Source of the DNA: Candidatus Lustribacter telmatis
Lineage (GTDB): Bacteria > Vulcanimicrobiota > Vulcanimicrobiia > Vulcanimicrobiales > Vulcanimicrobiaceae
Reading direction: 5' to 3'
NCBI GenBank assembly: GCA_003164045.1
Contig: PLRU01000034.1
Span: 260,827 to 324,826 of the forward strand
DNA: 64,000 nt
Shown here: piece after piece, positions 61,697 to 64,000 of the stretch
Layout: each line of letters opens with the position of its first letter
How positions within the stretch are numbered: the stretch's first letter is position 1
Program-made: the position numbers and the translations under genes
Notes under the pieces: model-generated
Databases searched by the model: none
What the model was told of the DNA's origin: nothing
The model's input: the letters and a program-made list of their open reading frames with translations, nothing else

Positions 61697-62127
61697 TGCG
61701 GGTTCCCCACATTGCCGCGATCGCGGCGCTGCTGCTGGCGGCGATCGGTGCGAATGCACCGGCGCCGCCGGCAGCAATGTTTACCGCCGCACAAGCCCAC
61801 GACGGCCTCGCTCTGTATGGCCAATATTGTTCGAAGTGCCACGCCGCCGGATTGACCGGCGGCTTAGGGCCCGATCTCTTCGGCCGCGCATTCACCGCGT
61901 CGAGCCTCTCCATGGGCGCGCTCAATGCGGAAGTGACGCGCGAGATGCCGCAAGACAATCCGGGGTCGCTGACGCCGGCGCAATACGCCGCGATCATCGC
62001 ATATCTCTTGGCCGCGAATTGCTATCCGGCGGGGCCGGCAGCATATCCGGCCGACGGCCCGGTTCCCAATCGCGCGACGAAGGTCGCGACCCAAGACGGC
62101 GCAACGGCGCCGTGCGCCGCGCCCTAA
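61696..62127 (+). CDS. c-type cytochrome partner of the quinoprotein dehydrogenase
   Basis: 143 residues, signal peptide at the N-terminus. One heme site Cys45-x2-Cys48-His49 (CSKCHA) and a likely distal ligand Met84 (REMPQDNPGSL). One-base overlap (TGATG) with the dehydrogenase gene shows coupling. It is the expected primary electron acceptor of the quinoprotein. Two Cys in the tail (NCYPAG, APCAAP) may form a disulphide. Confidence 0.9.
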   Translation: MRVPHIAAIAALLLAAIGANAPAPPAAMFTAAQAHDGLALYGQYCSKCHAAGLTGGLGPDLFGRAFTASSLSMGALNAEVTREMPQDNPGSLTPAQYAAIIAYLLAANCYPAGPAAYPADGPVPNRATKVATQDGATAPCAAP

Positions 62128-62140
62128 GGCATTTCCCTAG

Positions 62141-64000
62141 CTACAAGCGATAGCGTAAGCCGAGCTGGAACGTGCGCGCGAGCGGATACCCTTGCGGCAC
62201 ATAACCGGCCGTGCCGTATTGCCACGGAACGGCTTGTGTTATGCCGTCGTTGGTCGGCACACCGTTGCCCGGCGTTCCCGGCGGACCGATGAGATACGGA
62301 TTCCCTTGCAATCCCGTGGGCGTGCTCGTTGCGAACAGGTTGACGACATCGAATACTGCCGTCAACCGTCTCGCGATATCGCCCTCGACGTGCAGCGACA
62401 CCAGCGTTTGTCCCGGCGCGCGCAGCGTATTCGGATCCGGACCTTCGGGCGTTCCGAGCGAGGCGATGTACTGATTGGTCGCCGCGTTGAACGGCAGCGA
62501 CGGGTTCGCTAGGAAATAATAATTGTAACCCGGGTTGACGAAATTGTCGTTCGGGACCGCGACCGGTTTGCCGGTGACCGGATCGAACTGATAGACCATC
62601 GTGCCGTTCCCGTACGGATAACCCGACTCGTAGGAAATCGACGGCGTGATACGCAGACGCCGATGCAGGAACGCGAATTCATACGACAGCGTGGCCGTAA
62701 GATCCGGAACGTAACCCAGCGGAAAGAGATGCCCCGCCGCCACGGCCGCGGCGTTGAGTCCGTTGTACGCGAATTGCGATGCGCTCGAAGAGAACCCCCG
62801 AATCGTGTCGGCCTTCAAAGTAAGGCCGCCATTCTGAATCCACAGGTCAACGCCGTGGGCGATCAGCGAACCGGCATTCGTCGGCACGCCGACGCCGCTC
62901 GGGTTCTCACCGGCGGCAACCGCGGCGCGAAAATCGACCGGCAGCACGTCGATCCTATTGTGTTCGCGATTCGCATAGTACACTACCCGAAAGCGCGTCC
63001 GGCCGCTGCCTTCAAAGGCATAACTCATATTGTTTGCCGTCTCCGCGGCGAGCGGCACGAACGGCGCCGGATTTGCGCTATCGGTCCGGTCGGCTTCGAG
63101 CGGTTTGGGGGCGACCGTCGTGTGATCGAACGCGACGCGCAGGGCGTACGCCGGACCGATGCGGTACGCGAACGATGCGTGCGGATCGATCGCCGCAACG
63201 TCGTACGGCGTTCCGTCGCTGGGCACGATATGCGTGCGGTCGAAGCGCGCGGTCGCGGCCAGGCTCAAGCGCGGTCCGATGCTCCAGGTGTCGCCGGCGT
63301 AGACGAGACCGGTGAACAGCGTCGGGTTGGAGTTGATGAACTCATCGGCCGTTGGAACGACTTGATAGAGGAAGCTGTTGTTGACGCGATACTCGAGCCC
63401 GTAGAGCAGATGGTGGCGGTCGCTCGCAAACTGATCCACATCGAACGACGTACCGGTCTCACGACCGCCTTGCGTCGTGGCGAGCGAGATGACGCCGTCG
63501 GGATACGAGAGGTCGTCCCAGAACGGGCCGCCCGCGGTCGAGCCGAACTGCGTCTGATACACCTGAAGCCGCGAGGTCGCATGCGCGCTCGTGTGCAGCC
63601 ATTGCGCCTTGAGAATGTCGTAGGTTCCGCGTAAGCCGGAAGCATACGTAACCGCGGCATTCTTATTCGTCTCGCCTGGAAAGACCGTGACGGCTCCGTC
63701 GAACGCGCCGACGGTTTCGCCCGGATACGGCGAGTCGTATTGCTGATAATTCGCTTCGCCCGAGAGCGCGACAAATGAGAAATCGTCGGCTTGCCCGGGG
63801 CGAAAGTGGATGTTGCCGGCGAACGAGGCCGCGCCGCGCGTTTGCAGCGAGAGCCCATACGTTGCCGCCTCCGACGGATAAAACGTGTGACCGTCGCCGT
63901 ACGAAAAGTACTCGCTCGAAAGCGTCGTCGCGAGCGCGAAGCGCCAACGCAGATCTTGCGTCGCCCATTGATGCTGCACGGCGAACCGCTGCGCGAGCGT
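62141..64000 (-). CDS. TonB-dependent outer-membrane receptor, C-terminal part (cut by window end)
   Basis: Open frame to the last base, so the signal peptide, TonB box and plug domain are outside the window. The 620 visible residues are a beta-barrel of alternating aromatic strands with short turns and extracellular loops (for example FSYGDGHTFYPSEAA), ending in a typical C-terminal strand (FQLGLRYRL). It imports iron chelates, cobalamin, carbohydrates or metal complexes. It converges with the quinoprotein-cytochrome pair 13 bases away, and a lanthanide-chelate function is possible but unproven. Confidence 0.82.
   Translation of the reverse strand, partial: TLAQRFAVQHQWATQDLRWRFALATTLSSEYFSYGDGHTFYPSEAATYGLSLQTRGAASFAGNIHFRPGQADDFSFVALSGEANYQQYDSPYPGETVGAFDGAVTVFPGETNKNAAVTYASGLRGTYDILKAQWLHTSAHATSRLQVYQTQFGSTAGGPFWDDLSYPDGVISLATTQGGRETGTSFDVDQFASDRHHLLYGLEYRVNNSFLYQVVPTADEFINSNPTLFTGLVYAGDTWSIGPRLSLAATARFDRTHIVPSDGTPYDVAAIDPHASFAYRIGPAYALRVAFDHTTVAPKPLEADRTDSANPAPFVPLAAETANNMSYAFEGSGRTRFRVVYYANREHNRIDVLPVDFRAAVAAGENPSGVGVPTNAGSLIAHGVDLWIQNGGLTLKADTIRGFSSSASQFAYNGLNAAAVAAGHLFPLGYVPDLTATLSYEFAFLHRRLRITPSISYESGYPYGNGTMVYQFDPVTGKPVAVPNDNFVNPGYNYYFLANPSLPFNAATNQYIASLGTPEGPDPNTLRAPGQTLVSLHVEGDIARRLTAVFDVVNLFATSTPTGLQGNPYLIGPPGTPGNGVPTNDGITQAVPWQYGTAGYVPQGYPLARTFQLGLRYRL

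Overview
This is a GC-rich, densely packed chromosomal window from a diderm, apparently flagellated, aerobic bacterium. It carries MotA/MotB stator proteins, a TonB-dependent receptor, c-type cytochromes, a quinoprotein dehydrogenase and many exported solute-binding proteins. I see no rRNA, tRNA, CRISPR array, insertion sequence or phage gene. The style (flagellar motor genes next to environmental aromatic catabolism, odd solute-binding proteins, outer-membrane proteins) would suit an uncultured soil lineage such as Candidatus Eremiobacterota (WPS-2) or a deep-branching proteobacterium. That placement is inference and cannot be settled here.

Layout. 1-3.4 kb: C-terminal part of a DHH phosphoesterase, motA, motB and a secreted Gly/Tyr-rich protein. 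3.4-15 kb: mixed accessory genes: Rieske oxygenase, exported ferritin-like protein, Gfo/Idh/MocA oxidoreductase, M1 aminopeptidase, a MarR-MATE efflux operon with a candidate operator, a glycoside-hydrolase-like protein that seems to lack its catalytic acids, an AT-richer membrane protein and an epimerase. 15-23 kb: a minus-strand aromatic meta-cleavage cluster (C-C hydrolase, SDR, Rieske dioxygenase alpha and beta, LivK-type binding protein; then HpaI-type aldolase and HpaH-type hydratase), with a divergent MmyB-type regulator. 23-33 kb: ClpS-like and lipocalin-like proteins, a UvrA-family ATPase, a tandem pair of beta-propeller proteins followed by a MoaD/ThiS-like ubiquitin fold protein, an SDR and an MmgE/PrpD protein. 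33-37 kb: tannase, LigI and LigJ, a gallate/protocatechuate (4,5-cleavage) branch. 37-42 kb: LivK-type binding protein, an EAL-CBS-GGDEF protein, small enzymes, an exported carbonic anhydrase. 42-46 kb: an operon of a TPP enzyme with an export-like N-terminus, a diheme cytochrome c and a solute-binding protein. 46-56 kb: more solute-binding proteins among a TauD dioxygenase, cyclophilin, amidohydrolase, SDRs and a heme-oxygenase-like diiron protein. 56-64 kb: MFS efflux pump, PPOX-like flavoprotein, lipocalin-like protein, coiled-coil protein, a PQQ alcohol dehydrogenase with its cytochrome c, and a TonB receptor.

How it fits together. Most of the window looks like uptake and breakdown of plant-derived aromatics and other carboxylates, with periplasmic oxidation feeding cytochromes c. 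The most unusual trait is nine exported solute-binding proteins (seven NMT1/SsuA-like, two LivK-like) with no permease or ATPase of an uptake ABC transporter anywhere in the window. Genes are extremely compact: several operonic pairs overlap by ATGA or TGATG, and six convergent pairs share the same four bases for both stop codons.
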